The notes: generated from the sequence alone by a model not told the origin. Counted from the stretch's first letter, positions 16,088-25,270 are shown. The stretch: 64,000 bases of DNA from Halostella salina (GCF_003675855.1 NZ_RCIH01000003.1:186001-250000), one strand, 5' to 3'. A program made the numbers and translations.

Positions 16088-17326
16088 ATGGGAAGTCGAG
16101 AGTCGGCAGACATCGCGAAGGAGGTGTTCGAGCAGGAGGACCAGATATTCGCCAACAAGCAGCTCCTCAGCATCGGACACGTCCCCGAACCCGACCGGAT
16201 CGTCGGTCGGGACGACGAGATCCGCGACCTCGCCGAGCAGCTTCGCGGCGCTATCGAGGGGTACTCGCCCGACAACGTCATCGTCTACGGCAAGACCGGG
16301 ACCGGGAAATCGCTCGTCTCGAAGTACGTGATGGGCCGCGCGCGGGACCTCGCGGAGGACGACGTGGCCGTCGGTACGGCCTACCTCGACTGCTCCGAGG
16401 ACAACACCGAGACGCAGGCCGTCTCGTCGCTGGCGAAGACGCTGAACGACGAGGGGGCGACGGACATCGCCGTCCCGCAGACCGGCCTCAGCACGTCGAA
16501 GTACTACAAGCGGCTCTGGGACATCCTCGACCGGCGCTACGACGTGATGATGGTCATCCTGGACGAGGTCGACCTGATGGCCGACGACGACCTGCTGATG
16601 AAGCTCTCCCGCGCGGAGGAGGCGAACAAGGTCGACTGCCACATCGGCGTCATCGCCATCTCGAACAAGATCCAGTACGCCGAGAACCTGAACGAGCGCG
16701 TCAAGTCCAGCCTCCAGCACAAGGAACTGTTCTTCCAGCCCTACGACGCGACCCAGCTCCGCGAGATCATGCGCAACCGGGCCGACGCGTTCCAGGAGGA
16801 CGTGCTCACCGACGACGTGATCCCGCTCTGTGCCGCCTTCGCCGCACAGGAACACGGCGACGCACGCAAGGCGATCGACATCCTCCGGCACGCCGGCAAG
16901 ATCGCGTACAAGAACGGCTCGGACACCGTCACGGAGGCGCACGTCCGCGACGCCCAGCAGCTCGCCGAGAAGGACCGCTTCCGCGAACTCATCGACGGCG
17001 CACCGACGCAGGCCAAGACCGCCCTGCTCGCCCTGGCCGAACTCTCCCTGAACAACGACACTGAGGCGTTCCCCACCCGGGAAGTGTTCAAGCAGTACCG
17101 CGTCATCTGCGACGCGATCGACATGGACACGCTCTCGGAGCGCCGTTTCCGGGACATCCTCAAGGAGCAGGCGTTCCTCGGCATCGTCGACGTGGAGAAA
17201 CTCAACCAGGGCCTCGCCGGCGGGGTCACGCTCAAGAACCGCCTCATCGAGGACCCCGACATCGTCCGCGAGATCCTGCTGGAAGACGGCCGGATGTCCG
17301 AGTGGACTGACGAACCGGACCGGTAG
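16088..17326 (+). CDS. orc1: Orc1/Cdc6 family replication initiator
   Basis: A 412-aa AAA+ initiator that binds ORBs and loads the MCM helicase. Walker A is GKTGTGKS at residues 68-75 and Walker B is VMMVILDEVD near 150-160. Sensor-1 is AISNKIQYAENL, and sensor-2 is in GDARKAIDILRHAG. A C-terminal winged helix (about 310-400; FKQYRVICDAIDM, LSERRFRDILKE) completes the architecture. The length is typical. The ATG lies about 27 bp after a TATA-like ACTTATG, and ORB5 overlaps the promoter region. Its position beside the repeats makes it the probable cognate initiator of this origin. The specific paralogue number cannot be assigned. Confidence 0.95.
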   Translation: MGSRESADIAKEVFEQEDQIFANKQLLSIGHVPEPDRIVGRDDEIRDLAEQLRGAIEGYSPDNVIVYGKTGTGKSLVSKYVMGRARDLAEDDVAVGTAYLDCSEDNTETQAVSSLAKTLNDEGATDIAVPQTGLSTSKYYKRLWDILDRRYDVMMVILDEVDLMADDDLLMKLSRAEEANKVDCHIGVIAISNKIQYAENLNERVKSSLQHKELFFQPYDATQLREIMRNRADAFQEDVLTDDVIPLCAAFAAQEHGDARKAIDILRHAGKIAYKNGSDTVTEAHVRDAQQLAEKDRFRELIDGAPTQAKTALLALAELSLNNDTEAFPTREVFKQYRVICDAIDMDTLSERRFRDILKEQAFLGIVDVEKLNQGLAGGVTLKNRLIEDPDIVREILLEDGRMSEWTDEPDR

Positions 17327-17329
17327 CCG

Positions 17330-17419
17330 GACCGCCGCTCCTACCGATTCGCCCCGACTGACCGCCGCTCCTGCCGACTCGCCCCGACTGACCGCCGCTC
17401 TTGCCGACAGGCCTCAACT
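17330..17419. repeat. Three tandem 30-bp repeats at a convergent gene end
   Basis: The copies are 17330-17359, 17360-17389 and 17390-17419 (unit begins GACCGCCGCTC). The first two differ at two positions; the third is diverged and runs into the last codons of the downstream minus-strand gene. They lie just after the orc1/cdc6 stop. Confidence 0.8.
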
Positions 17420-18094
17420 GAACGTCAGGTGGTGGCCGTCGGGGTCGGTGATCCGAACGTCGTCGTCGATCATCGTCACCTTCGACGCGCGGTCGAGCAC
17501 CGCGTCGACGGCCACGCCCGGACTCCCGTCCGTCGCGAACCCGAGGTCGACGTGAACGCCGCCACGGCCGTCGGCGATCCCCAGCTGGGGCTCCCACAGC
17601 TCCAGGTCGACGGGACCGCCGAGCCGAACGCGGCGACGATCCTCCCCGCGATCGGTGACCTCGAACCCCAGCGACGTGTAGAACGTCGTGGCGCGCTCCA
17701 GGTCGGACACCTCCAGCACGACCTCGAAGATCCCGCCGATCCCCTTCCCCGAAACGTCCCGCTGGCCGAGTTCGACGCAGTTCCCGTCAGGGTCGTAAAG
17801 GTAAAGCGACTTCGCGGTCCCGAACTCCCGCTCGACGAGGTCGTAGCTCCGCGAGAGTCGGTCGTACCACTGGTCGTACTCCTCGTGGGGGATCGCGAAG
17901 GCGAAATGCGTGTGGAGCCCGCCCCGTGGTATCGCCTGGGGCCGTCGGAGGATCAGGCTGGCGTCGCCCGTACCGAGCGCGACCTCGCGGTCGTCCGACC
18001 GGCGGACCGGCAGGTCCAGCGTCCCGGCGTAGAACCCGCGGGTCCGGTCGAGGGACTTGACTTCGAGTGCGAGCCACCGGAGGGCGTCGAGCAT
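17414..18094 (-). CDS. VOC (glyoxalase/bleomycin-resistance) family protein, two domains
   Basis: A 226-aa protein with two consecutive vicinal-oxygen-chelate modules, about residues 3-115 (WLALEVKSLDRTRGFYAGTLDLPV, then LYDPDGNCVELGQRD) and 120-226 (FEVVLEVSDLERATTFYTSLGFEV, then ITDPDGHHLTF). The repeated layout resembles extradiol dioxygenase-like and glyoxalase-like proteins with a metal site in one or both domains. H62/H64 (GLHTHFAFAI) and E108 (NCVEL) are possible ligands. The substrate is unknown. It converges with orc1/cdc6 and starts 185 bp from a divergent gene. Confidence 0.8.
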   Translation of the reverse strand: MLDALRWLALEVKSLDRTRGFYAGTLDLPVRRSDDREVALGTGDASLILRRPQAIPRGGLHTHFAFAIPHEEYDQWYDRLSRSYDLVEREFGTAKSLYLYDPDGNCVELGQRDVSGKGIGGIFEVVLEVSDLERATTFYTSLGFEVTDRGEDRRRVRLGGPVDLELWEPQLGIADGRGGVHVDLGFATDGSPGVAVDAVLDRASKVTMIDDDVRITDPDGHHLTFS

Positions 18095-18279
18095 ACTGCA
18101 TTATTGTTCGGGAGGAACTTAGTAACGTACGCTAGACCGGATGGCCGAACCGCAACCCCGCCGACACGCTGGTCCCCCGGCGACCGGCGGCCGGGCCGCC
18201 GACCCGCCGGTCAGCGTCGGCCTTCGAACCCGGTTCCGCGGGACGACCGCTTATGTCCGTCCGGGCCTTGCTCGTAGAT

Positions 18280-18963
18280 ATGCCGATGAAGGCAGACGGT
18301 CGCCCGACGGAGCCGCGTGAGATCGATAGCTGGGACGGCGGCCTGGGGTGGATCGCCTCCCCCGACGAGACGATGCAGCGCGCGAGCCACGCGCTGGCGA
18401 CCGACGAAGGAGTGTGGCTCGTCGACCCGGTCGACTGCGAGGGGCTGGACGACATCGTCGCCCCGCTCGGGGAGGTCGCCGGCACGGTCGTCCTGCTCGA
18501 CCGGCACAAGCGCGACGCGGCGGCGATCGCCCGCCGTCACGACGTGTCGGTCGCGCTCCCGCGGGAGCTTCGCGACGTGGCGTCCGACCTCGACGCGCCC
18601 ACGACCACGTTCGGCGACGAACTCGGTGCAACGGGCTACCGGACGATCCCCGTCGTCGACAACCCGATCTGGACGGAGGTGGCGCTGTTCGACGCGGATT
18701 CGGGCACGCTCGTCGTTCCGGAAGCGGTCGGCACGGTCGACTACTTCCTCGCGGACGGCGAGCGCCTCGGGGTTCACCCGATGCTCCGGGCGTTCCCCCC
18801 GCGGCAGGCGCTCGGGCGGTTGTCCGTCGACCGCGTCCTCGTCGGCCACGGCGAGGGCATCACGACCGACGCGCGGGCGGCCCTCGACGACGCACTCCGG
18901 AACTCCCGGCGGAACGCGCCCGGTCTCTACCTGGGGACGGTTCGGGATCTGCTCCCGGTATAG
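18280..18963 (+). CDS. Conserved haloarchaeal protein, degenerate metallo-beta-lactamase-like
   Basis: A 227-aa protein of unknown function. Its order of motifs recalls a metallo-beta-lactamase fold: an early WLVDPVD strand, then VVLLDRHKRDAAAIARRH where the HxHxDH ligand motif would sit, and VLVGHGEGITTDA near the C-terminus. Most metal ligands are replaced (only the His of DRHKRDA and the GHG remain), so hydrolase activity is doubtful. MPMKADG at 18280 is chosen because a CTTATG element lies about 27 bp upstream; the frame is open to 18253. Confidence 0.7.
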   Translation: MPMKADGRPTEPREIDSWDGGLGWIASPDETMQRASHALATDEGVWLVDPVDCEGLDDIVAPLGEVAGTVVLLDRHKRDAAAIARRHDVSVALPRELRDVASDLDAPTTTFGDELGATGYRTIPVVDNPIWTEVALFDADSGTLVVPEAVGTVDYFLADGERLGVHPMLRAFPPRQALGRLSVDRVLVGHGEGITTDARAALDDALRNSRRNAPGLYLGTVRDLLPV

Positions 18964-19006
18964 GCGTCGCGGCGGCCCTGCATTCGATGTGACCGTCGCC
19001 GGGTGA

Positions 19007-19498
19007 CTACTCGCCGCCCGACGCGTCCCGGTTCTCCGTTCGCTCAGGGGAAGCGTCCTCGGCTTCGCCCACCTCGTCGTCCGGGTCCCGCGCCGCCTGC
19101 GTCGCCGGTGGCTCCGGCGGAGCGAGCGCCGCCCCCACGCGCTGGAGGAGCGACGACCGTTCGACTACCCGTTCTACCGCGTCGACAGTCCGGACGACGA
19201 ACCGCCAGGTGAGGGAGTTCCGGACGACCGAAGCGATCGGCGGGACGATGCGGTCCAGAAGCCGAACGAACGGGCCGACCGTGTACGTTTCGCGGAGGTC
19301 GATGACGATCACCTCCGGGTCCGGTTCGGCGGTCAGCCACCGGTAGAGCCACGACCCGCGGACCCAGCGACCGGCCGTCCGGGCGACGCTCCGTGCCCGA
19401 CGAGCCACTCCGGCTGCCGCCGCCCGGACTGCGGACCCGTCGTACCCCGCCGCCAGGCGGTCGAGCAGTCCGCGGGAATCGGTTTCGCCCGGCATCAC
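19007..19498 (-). CDS. Hypothetical protein coupled to the DUF4330-like gene
   Basis: A 163-aa protein not recognised. The central part (EPDPEVIVIDLRETYTVGPF, then LLDRIVPPIASVVRNSL) is conserved-looking, with amphipathic helices. The N-terminus is Ala- and Arg-rich and the C-terminus a charged, disordered tail. No clear transmembrane helix is seen, but the central helices could associate with the membrane. Its start overlaps the stop of the upstream DUF4330-like gene (ATGA at 19495-19498), so the two products probably act together. Confidence 0.65.
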   Translation of the reverse strand: MMPGETDSRGLLDRLAAGYDGSAVRAAAAGVARRARSVARTAGRWVRGSWLYRWLTAEPDPEVIVIDLRETYTVGPFVRLLDRIVPPIASVVRNSLTWRFVVRTVDAVERVVERSSLLQRVGAALAPPEPPATQAARDPDDEVGEAEDASPERTENRDASGGE

Positions 19499-20754
19499 GA
19501 ACCACCGGCATCGTCCGTCCAGCGAGTTCTCGACTCCGAACGCCCCGTCTCGTCGGTCGCCGTCGAGTCCACGAACTCGGTCACCGTTCCCTCGACGCGG
19601 ACGCGGTCGAAGTCGAGCGTCACGCCGCTCCCCGTCCGTAGCTCCGAGCCGTGGAAGTACGCCTCGCCGTTCGCTGTCCGTGTCTCCAGCTCTACGGTGA
19701 GGGACACGTCCCTGTTCTCGGGATGGTCGCGCCGGTGGATCTCGCCGTCGTCGCTCGTGAGGACGACCGTCGCCGGCTCGACGCGCCTGTCGACGATCCG
19801 GGCGCGCGGTCCGTCCCCACCGGACTCGGTCATCCCGACGGCCGTCGCTTCCGCCACCGCGGGCGAGACGTTCCGCTGTTCCACGACGACCGTCGTCGTT
19901 CCGCGCTCGCCGGGCATCGTCGTCGCGCCGCGGTGGACCACGGTCCCGGAGAGGGTGTAGGCGTCGAGGCCGAGGGAGACGCTCCGACCGATCGTCAGCG
20001 GCGCGCCGCCGAAGGTCGTTCGCTCGCCCTCCGTCCGCGTCGCCAGCGACGCGCCGACCCGGACGCGCCGCGTGGCGTCGTCCCCGGTCGGGAACGTGGT
20101 CACCGACTGCACGGTGCCGACGGTCCGGCCGGCCACGCGGTATTCCTCGCCTGCACGGATCGCGTCGAGCGCTTCAACCGGAACCGTGGCGTCGAGGACG
20201 ATGTCGGTCTCGCCGGCGTCGACCGACTCGCCGTCGGCGACGAGCGCCGACACCGTCCCGTTGACCCGGTACTCCGGCGTCTGCAGGCGCAGTCCGTCGC
20301 CGACGGTGAGGTTGCCGCTCCCGTATCGGAACGCGGTGCGGTTCCCGTCCGCGATCGCCCGGCCGTCGAGTCGCATGCGGAGCGTCGTGGCTGCGCCGCC
20401 GTCGACGGGCGAGACGTGCACGTCGGTCACCGTCGCGTTCGCGCCGCCGACCGCGACCTCGTCGCCGGCGTGGATGCGCTCGGCGAGGCGCTCGGGCTGT
20501 GTGCCGAGCTCCACCGTCGCGTACCGGACGGCGCGCTCGCCGGGCGGCTCCCCGTCGGCCGCGCTCCCGTTCGTCGTTTCGTTGGCGGGCGCATCAGCTG
20601 ACCCACCGCCCCCCATGACCAGCGCCGCGCCCGCGGCGACGACGGCGACCACCAGCAGGACGACCAGCGCGTCGACGACGTTCACCCGGCCGAACAGGTT
20701 CCCGTCATCGTCGATAAGCGGCATTTGCGTGGGTTTCTCCCCGGGGTCACTCAA
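19495..20754 (-). CDS. DUF4330-like membrane-anchored protein
   Basis: A 419-aa protein. The N-terminal stretch DGNLFGRVNVVDALVVLLVVAV places the conserved L(F)GR-x-N-x-x-D motif just before a single transmembrane helix at about residues 27-48. This matches DUF4330 proteins. The rest is a long, Thr- and Gly-rich beta-type extracellular region with several N-x-T/S sequons (NETTNGS, GSGNLTVG), so it may be glycosylated by AglB. Repeated segments (AGDEVAVGGANATVTDV, AGEEYRVAGRTVGTV) suggest internal duplication of a beta domain. It is the first gene of a two-gene overlap with the 163-aa protein and lies 45 bp after the STT3-like gene. Function unknown. Confidence 0.7.
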   Translation of the reverse strand: MSDPGEKPTQMPLIDDDGNLFGRVNVVDALVVLLVVAVVAAGAALVMGGGGSADAPANETTNGSAADGEPPGERAVRYATVELGTQPERLAERIHAGDEVAVGGANATVTDVHVSPVDGGAATTLRMRLDGRAIADGNRTAFRYGSGNLTVGDGLRLQTPEYRVNGTVSALVADGESVDAGETDIVLDATVPVEALDAIRAGEEYRVAGRTVGTVQSVTTFPTGDDATRRVRVGASLATRTEGERTTFGGAPLTIGRSVSLGLDAYTLSGTVVHRGATTMPGERGTTTVVVEQRNVSPAVAEATAVGMTESGGDGPRARIVDRRVEPATVVLTSDDGEIHRRDHPENRDVSLTVELETRTANGEAYFHGSELRTGSGVTLDFDRVRVEGTVTEFVDSTATDETGRSESRTRWTDDAGGS

Positions 20755-20799
20755 AACCTATCGTTGCGGCTCGAAAGCGGCCACTCGGAACCCGCGGGC

Positions 20800-23214
20800 T
20801 CACACAGCTACCGTCCCGTTCACCGCGACGGCAGTGCCGTTCGCCACGGCCCGCTCCGGCACCGTCACAGTCCGGTTGCCGACCGCGTACTCGCCGGGGT
20901 GTGCGACGGTGACGGCGAACGTGCCGTTCTCGACCGCCGCCGTCCGCTGATACGTAAACGCCGTCCCGCCGAGGTCGACCTCGCGGGACAGCGTCACGGT
21001 CCCGTTCGAAGACGCCACACCCCTCACAGTCGCGCCCGGCACCGGGCGGAACACCTTCCGCTCGCCACCGTCGGTCGCGTACACGGCGCGGTAGTGGGCG
21101 GTTCCGTTCCCGTAGCGCTCGTGTAACGTGGCGTACAGCGTTTCGTCGTCGAACTCGTCCCCCGACTCGATGTCCTCCGTGACGACGTACGCCGCCCGCC
21201 CGTCGAGTCGCTCGTACCACGTCGATGCGTTCGTACTGACGAGGAAGCCGTCGTAGTTCGCTCGGGCGTAGCCGTAGGACTCCGACTGCCCGCTGGCGAA
21301 GGCGTTGTACAGTCGGTTGCGGTCCCAGCGGCTGAACACGTAGCGGTCGTCCGTCGCCAGCCCGCGCTCGTCGGCGTCGTCGCCGATCCAGGTCGCGGCC
21401 CGATAGGACTCCTCGCTGTGTGTGAGGTCGGCGGTGAGCGCCGGCGTCAGCCCCGCGCCGAGGCCGGCGACGAGGATGACGAGGGCGGCCAGCAGCCCGG
21501 CGGTTCGCCCGTCGATACCTCCGAGGTCGAACGCTCGTCCCGCGCCGTCCCCACGGAGCGTCCCGGTGTCGGTCACGGACTGCGCGCCGCGACGTTCCCT
21601 CCTGCCGCCGAATACGGCTGGTCTGCGTGCGAGGTCGACGACGCTGGCGAGGTGGACAAGGCCGAGGCCGCCGAGGACGGCGACCGGCACCGCAAGCGCC
21701 CCGGCGAAGCGGACCTGCAGGACGCCCAGCACCAGCAGGAACGCGGTGTACGTCGCGACCACGAGCCACTCCGCCCGGTCCCGCGAGACGGCCATCCAGC
21801 CGCCCCACGCCGCGTACGGGAGCGCCAGGAACAGCACCAGCCCGAAGTAGAAAACCGGCGCGACTGGACCGCCGAGGTCCGACTGAAACAGCGACTGGAA
21901 CTCGACGATGTCGCCCTGCTCCGGCGTCAGCACGAGCTTTTCGACCTCCTGACGGAACTCCGTCCGGAACACCGGGAACCCCTGCCACGCGCCGGCGAAC
22001 ACGGCCCCCACGGCTGCGACGAGTCCGCCACCCGTCACGCGCCACGACAGCCCGGCCTGCCGGCCCGCCTCGGCGACGAGAACGACCGCGAGGCTCCCGG
22101 CAAGCAGGAACGCAGGGGTGTACGCCACGTAATCGGCGTGCCAGCCACCCGTCTCGTGTGCCACCAACACCGCGACCGTCGCGAGCGCGACCCCCGCGAG
22201 TTCCGGACCCAGCGTCCGGAGCGGCGACCGTCCCGCACGGAGGTCGACCGCGGCACGGGTGAGGACGTACAGGCCGACCGGGAGCACCAGCAGCGGCCCG
22301 GCGTTCCAGGCGAGTACCTGCGTTGCAGTGCCCGCGGCGAACAGAACCGTCCATGGCGCGGCGGCCGCGACGAGTTCTCGAAGCGACTGATCCCTGTCGA
22401 CCGCCGCAAGCGCGACGAGCGCGTACAGCGTCACCGCGACGATCATGTAGTCGAACGCGTGGTGGTCCCCGAAGCCGACCGCCGAGCGGTAGGCGTGGAC
22501 CGGCGTCGTGGCGAGCAGCCCGACGGCGGCGACGCCGACGCGGGCGTCGCCAGTCAGCCGCCGCGCCGCCCCGTACACGGCCAGTCCGGTCACCAGCGCG
22601 GCGACGACGGGGTACCACGCCAGCGTGAGGTCGACGGCGCGAGCGTCGCCGCCGACCGCCCTCGCGACCGTCCACAGGGCCGCGGTCAGGAGCGGCTCCT
22701 CCTCGATCAGGTGTTCCGGGACGGCGAACGCCCCGGCGTCGCTCGCGGACAGCTGGAGCAGCCAGTGGCGGTAGAAGTACGGGTCGTTCGCGAGCAGGAC
22801 GATGTCGCCGTTGCGGAACACGCTCGGGTAGGCGAACAGCCGGAACAGGGCGACCAGCGCGAGCGCCGCGGCCAGCCCGGCGGCGGCGTCGCGGCGGACG
22901 GTCGGCAGTCGGGTCCGGACGGCGTCGAGGTCGAGCGCCGTTCCCGCGCCCGTTCCACTGGCGTCGTCGGTCGTCTGCTCCTCGCCGTCAAGGACGGCCG
23001 CGACGGCGTCGCGGTCCGCGAGCCGGTACTCGTCGCCGGCGCTCTCGACGATGCCGCGCGAAACGAGTTCGCCGAACGCCCCCGAGTCGACGGGCACGTC
23101 GTCGAACGTCCACGTATCCTCGCCCCCGTCGACTTCGTGGATCGCCCGGAGAGCGGGTTCGAGTTCGGGGCGGTCCGCGAGGAGGGCGGCGGCCTCCTCA
23201 CGAGCGTCGGTCAT
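20800..23214 (-). CDS. STT3/AglB-like membrane protein with N-terminal winged-helix-like region
   Basis: An 804-aa polytopic protein, about 12 transmembrane helices between residues 110 and 600, then a soluble C-terminal part. ANDPYFYRHW and AVGFGDHHAFDY correspond to the first acidic motif and the DHH motif of oligosaccharyltransferases. The WWDYG sequon-binding motif of AglB is replaced by a divergent FSRWDRNRLYN. Residues 1-85 resemble a winged helix (ELVSRGIVESAGDEYRLADRDAV), an unusual N-terminal addition. A canonical AglB is encoded elsewhere in the window (48468-51428), so this paralogue probably transfers a different glycan or acts on another acceptor. It is inference that it is a glycosyltransferase at all. 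Confidence 0.8.
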   Translation of the reverse strand: MTDAREEAAALLADRPELEPALRAIHEVDGGEDTWTFDDVPVDSGAFGELVSRGIVESAGDEYRLADRDAVAAVLDGEEQTTDDASGTGAGTALDLDAVRTRLPTVRRDAAAGLAAALALVALFRLFAYPSVFRNGDIVLLANDPYFYRHWLLQLSASDAGAFAVPEHLIEEEPLLTAALWTVARAVGGDARAVDLTLAWYPVVAALVTGLAVYGAARRLTGDARVGVAAVGLLATTPVHAYRSAVGFGDHHAFDYMIVAVTLYALVALAAVDRDQSLRELVAAAAPWTVLFAAGTATQVLAWNAGPLLVLPVGLYVLTRAAVDLRAGRSPLRTLGPELAGVALATVAVLVAHETGGWHADYVAYTPAFLLAGSLAVVLVAEAGRQAGLSWRVTGGGLVAAVGAVFAGAWQGFPVFRTEFRQEVEKLVLTPEQGDIVEFQSLFQSDLGGPVAPVFYFGLVLFLALPYAAWGGWMAVSRDRAEWLVVATYTAFLLVLGVLQVRFAGALAVPVAVLGGLGLVHLASVVDLARRPAVFGGRRERRGAQSVTDTGTLRGDGAGRAFDLGGIDGRTAGLLAALVILVAGLGAGLTPALTADLTHSEESYRAATWIGDDADERGLATDDRYVFSRWDRNRLYNAFASGQSESYGYARANYDGFLVSTNASTWYERLDGRAAYVVTEDIESGDEFDDETLYATLHERYGNGTAHYRAVYATDGGERKVFRPVPGATVRGVASSNGTVTLSREVDLGGTAFTYQRTAAVENGTFAVTVAHPGEYAVGNRTVTVPERAVANGTAVAVNGTVAV

Positions 23215-23249
23215 GTTCCCGGCGAGAGTTCACATCAGCATAAAACCAA

Positions 23250-23768
23250 CTACTCGCCGGTTCGCCCGCCCGGCGGTCGGTCGGCCGACTCGCCGACGCG
23301 CCGGTCCGCGACCGCGACCCCCCCGGCGACGAGCGCCGCCGCGGCCAGCACCGCGGGGTCGGACGACACGTACAGGCTCGGCGTCGGCGGTCGCCAGGGG
23401 ATCGGGTAGAGCCAGAAGCTCGCCCGTCCGTCCGCGTACGCCCGGAGACCGTCGAAGACGAGCGACGCCCCGCCGCCGGCGACCAGCGCGGCGTACGCCG
23501 GCCGCCACCGCCGGCCGAACGCGAGCGCGATGACGCCGGCGACGAGCAGGACGCCGCCGAGCGTGCCGATGGCTTCTACGTCGAACGGGACGCCGATCGC
23601 ACGGCTCACGACCGCCGAGTCGACCAGCAGCTCGGCCTTGATCAGGTCCGGGATCGCCGCCCCCGCGACGCCGACCGCGATCCACTCGTCCGTGAGCCGG
23701 TTAAGCCGCCAGCTCGCGACGGTGAGAACCGCGTAAGCCAGCAGGACGTGCGAGAGCAGGTCAGGCAT
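23250..23768 (-). CDS. Small polytopic membrane protein (DUF457/YdjM-like)
   Basis: A 172-aa protein with four or five predicted helices, starting MPDLLSHVLLAYAVLTVASW. The early His in LLSHVLL and the IPDLIKAELL segment recall the membrane-bound metal-dependent hydrolase group (YdjM/DUF457), which shares DLLSH- and PD-containing motifs. No enzymatic activity can be asserted. The ATG at 23768 overlaps the end of the upstream gene by 8 bp. Confidence 0.65.
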   Translation of the reverse strand: MPDLLSHVLLAYAVLTVASWRLNRLTDEWIAVGVAGAAIPDLIKAELLVDSAVVSRAIGVPFDVEAIGTLGGVLLVAGVIALAFGRRWRPAYAALVAGGGASLVFDGLRAYADGRASFWLYPIPWRPPTPSLYVSSDPAVLAAAALVAGGVAVADRRVGESADRPPGGRTGE

Positions 23769-24294
23769 CGTCGGCACCCCCCGCTTCGTCGGCGGTCGGT
23801 CCGGACGTCACGGTCTCACCCTCGCGCGGCACGAACGACAGCGTCGCCACGTCTACCCGCCAGCGCCGGAAGAACAGCGCGAGGATCCCGACCGCGCCGA
23901 CGAGGGAGACGGCGTACTTGTACAGCGCCGCCCCGCCGTCGCGTTCGACGACGACCGTCTCGGAGACGGTCATGGTCCGCCCCGGGCCAAGCCGTCCGTA
24001 CGCCTGCACGAGGCCCCCGGGTGCTACGTCGGCCCGGACCGACCGGAGGCGTATCGTGAACTCCCCGCCGTCGTGTTCGACGCGGACCGTCGCGGTGCCG
24101 GCGTCGCGGTCGATACGCTCGACGGTGCCGAACAGGAGCGCCCGTTCGCCGACGTGCGCGTCGTAGTCCGCCGCGAGTTCGTCCTCCGTCGGGGAGTCCC
24201 AGCGCCGCTCCTCGGTCGCGTCGAAGTGGACGCAGAGTCCAAGCACTGCGGCGAGCAGGACGACTCCGACGGCCGCGCGACGCCACGGCAACAT
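23761..24294 (-). CDS. Membrane-anchored protein with OB-like extracellular domain
   Basis: A 177-aa protein. One helix is at the N-terminus (about 7-22) and a second at about 130-147. Between them is a beta-rich domain (HVGERALLFGTVERIDRDAG, FTIRLRSVRADVAPGGLVQA) reminiscent of OB-fold or CcmE/NfeD-like modules. The tail is acidic. Function unknown. It overlaps the DUF457-like gene and sits between an STT3-like and a UppP gene, suggesting an envelope role. Confidence 0.6.
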   Translation of the reverse strand: MLPWRRAAVGVVLLAAVLGLCVHFDATEERRWDSPTEDELAADYDAHVGERALLFGTVERIDRDAGTATVRVEHDGGEFTIRLRSVRADVAPGGLVQAYGRLGPGRTMTVSETVVVERDGGAALYKYAVSLVGAVGILALFFRRWRVDVATLSFVPREGETVTSGPTADEAGGADDA

Positions 24295-24360
24295 ACCGTC
24301 GACTGCCGACGCGCTGCGAATGAACGCTTCGGTTCGATAGTCCGATGGGTCGCGTTCGCC

Positions 24361-25179
24361 TCAGATCCACAGCGCGACGCCGCCGAGCATCGCCAGGCCG
24401 CCGAGGCCGACACAGACCGCCCAGAAGTCGATGCGCTCGACGACGCGCATCAGCGCGTCGATGGTGAGATAGCCGACGATGGCGGCGGCGACCACCGCGA
24501 TCAGCGCGGGGCCGGGAGCGACGCTCGGGATGCCCCCCTCGTCAAGCACCGTCAGCGCGCCCGCGCCGAACGCGGCCGGGACGGACAGCAGAAAGGAGAG
24601 GCGGAACGACGCCGGGCCGTCGTGGCCCCGCAGGAGCAACGCGCCGGCGGTCGTCCCCGAGCGCGAGACGCCCGGCAACACGGCGATCCCCTGAAGCGTC
24701 CCCACGAGGACGGCGTCGACGAGGTCCGGGAGGTCACGCGCGCCGAGCGCCCGCTCGCCGGCGAAGCGCTGGAACGCGCCGGTCGCGACCAGCAGGAGTC
24801 CGACGACGACGATGAACGCGCCGCCGGTGAGTTCGCCGACCAGACCGTCGAGCGCGAGGTAGGCGACGAGTCCGGAGCCGACCGAGGCCAGCGTCGCGAC
24901 GACGACGAAGGACAGATCGGCCGTCTCGTCGCCGAAGGCAGTCGCCGGTCGCCACTCCGGCGCGACGGCGAGCGCGTCGCGGAACTCGTCGCGGTAGTAG
25001 ACCGTCGCAGACAGCGCCGTCCCGACGTGGAGGAACAGGGAGAACTGGACGGCGGCGTCCGGCGACGAGCCGACCGCGGTGAGGAAGACGGCGACGTTGC
25101 CCTCGCTGGAGATCGGCAGCCACTCGAAGATACCCTGCAGGATCCCCGCGATGAGCGCGACGAGCGTGGCGCTATCCAT
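24361..25179 (-). CDS. uppP: Undecaprenyl-diphosphatase family protein (UppP/BacA)
   Basis: A 272-aa integral membrane phosphatase. The two family signatures are present: GILQGIFEWLPISSEGN near residues 12-28 and LPGVSRSGTTAGALLL near 160-175. In bacteria the enzyme dephosphorylates undecaprenyl diphosphate. In haloarchaea the likely substrate is dolichyl diphosphate left after glycan transfer, linking it to the AglB and STT3-like genes. The ATG at 25179 is preferred to the TTG at 25185. About eight helices are predicted. Confidence 0.9.
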   Translation of the reverse strand: MDSATLVALIAGILQGIFEWLPISSEGNVAVFLTAVGSSPDAAVQFSLFLHVGTALSATVYYRDEFRDALAVAPEWRPATAFGDETADLSFVVVATLASVGSGLVAYLALDGLVGELTGGAFIVVVGLLLVATGAFQRFAGERALGARDLPDLVDAVLVGTLQGIAVLPGVSRSGTTAGALLLRGHDGPASFRLSFLLSVPAAFGAGALTVLDEGGIPSVAPGPALIAVVAAAIVGYLTIDALMRVVERIDFWAVCVGLGGLAMLGGVALWI

Positions 25180-25270
25180 GCGCAACTCCCGTCACGCGCC
25201 GGACAAAACGCCTTCGGATCCGCCGTTCTCCTCCGGCCGTCGAAACGAGCCTCCTCGCTCCGGCGGGCGA

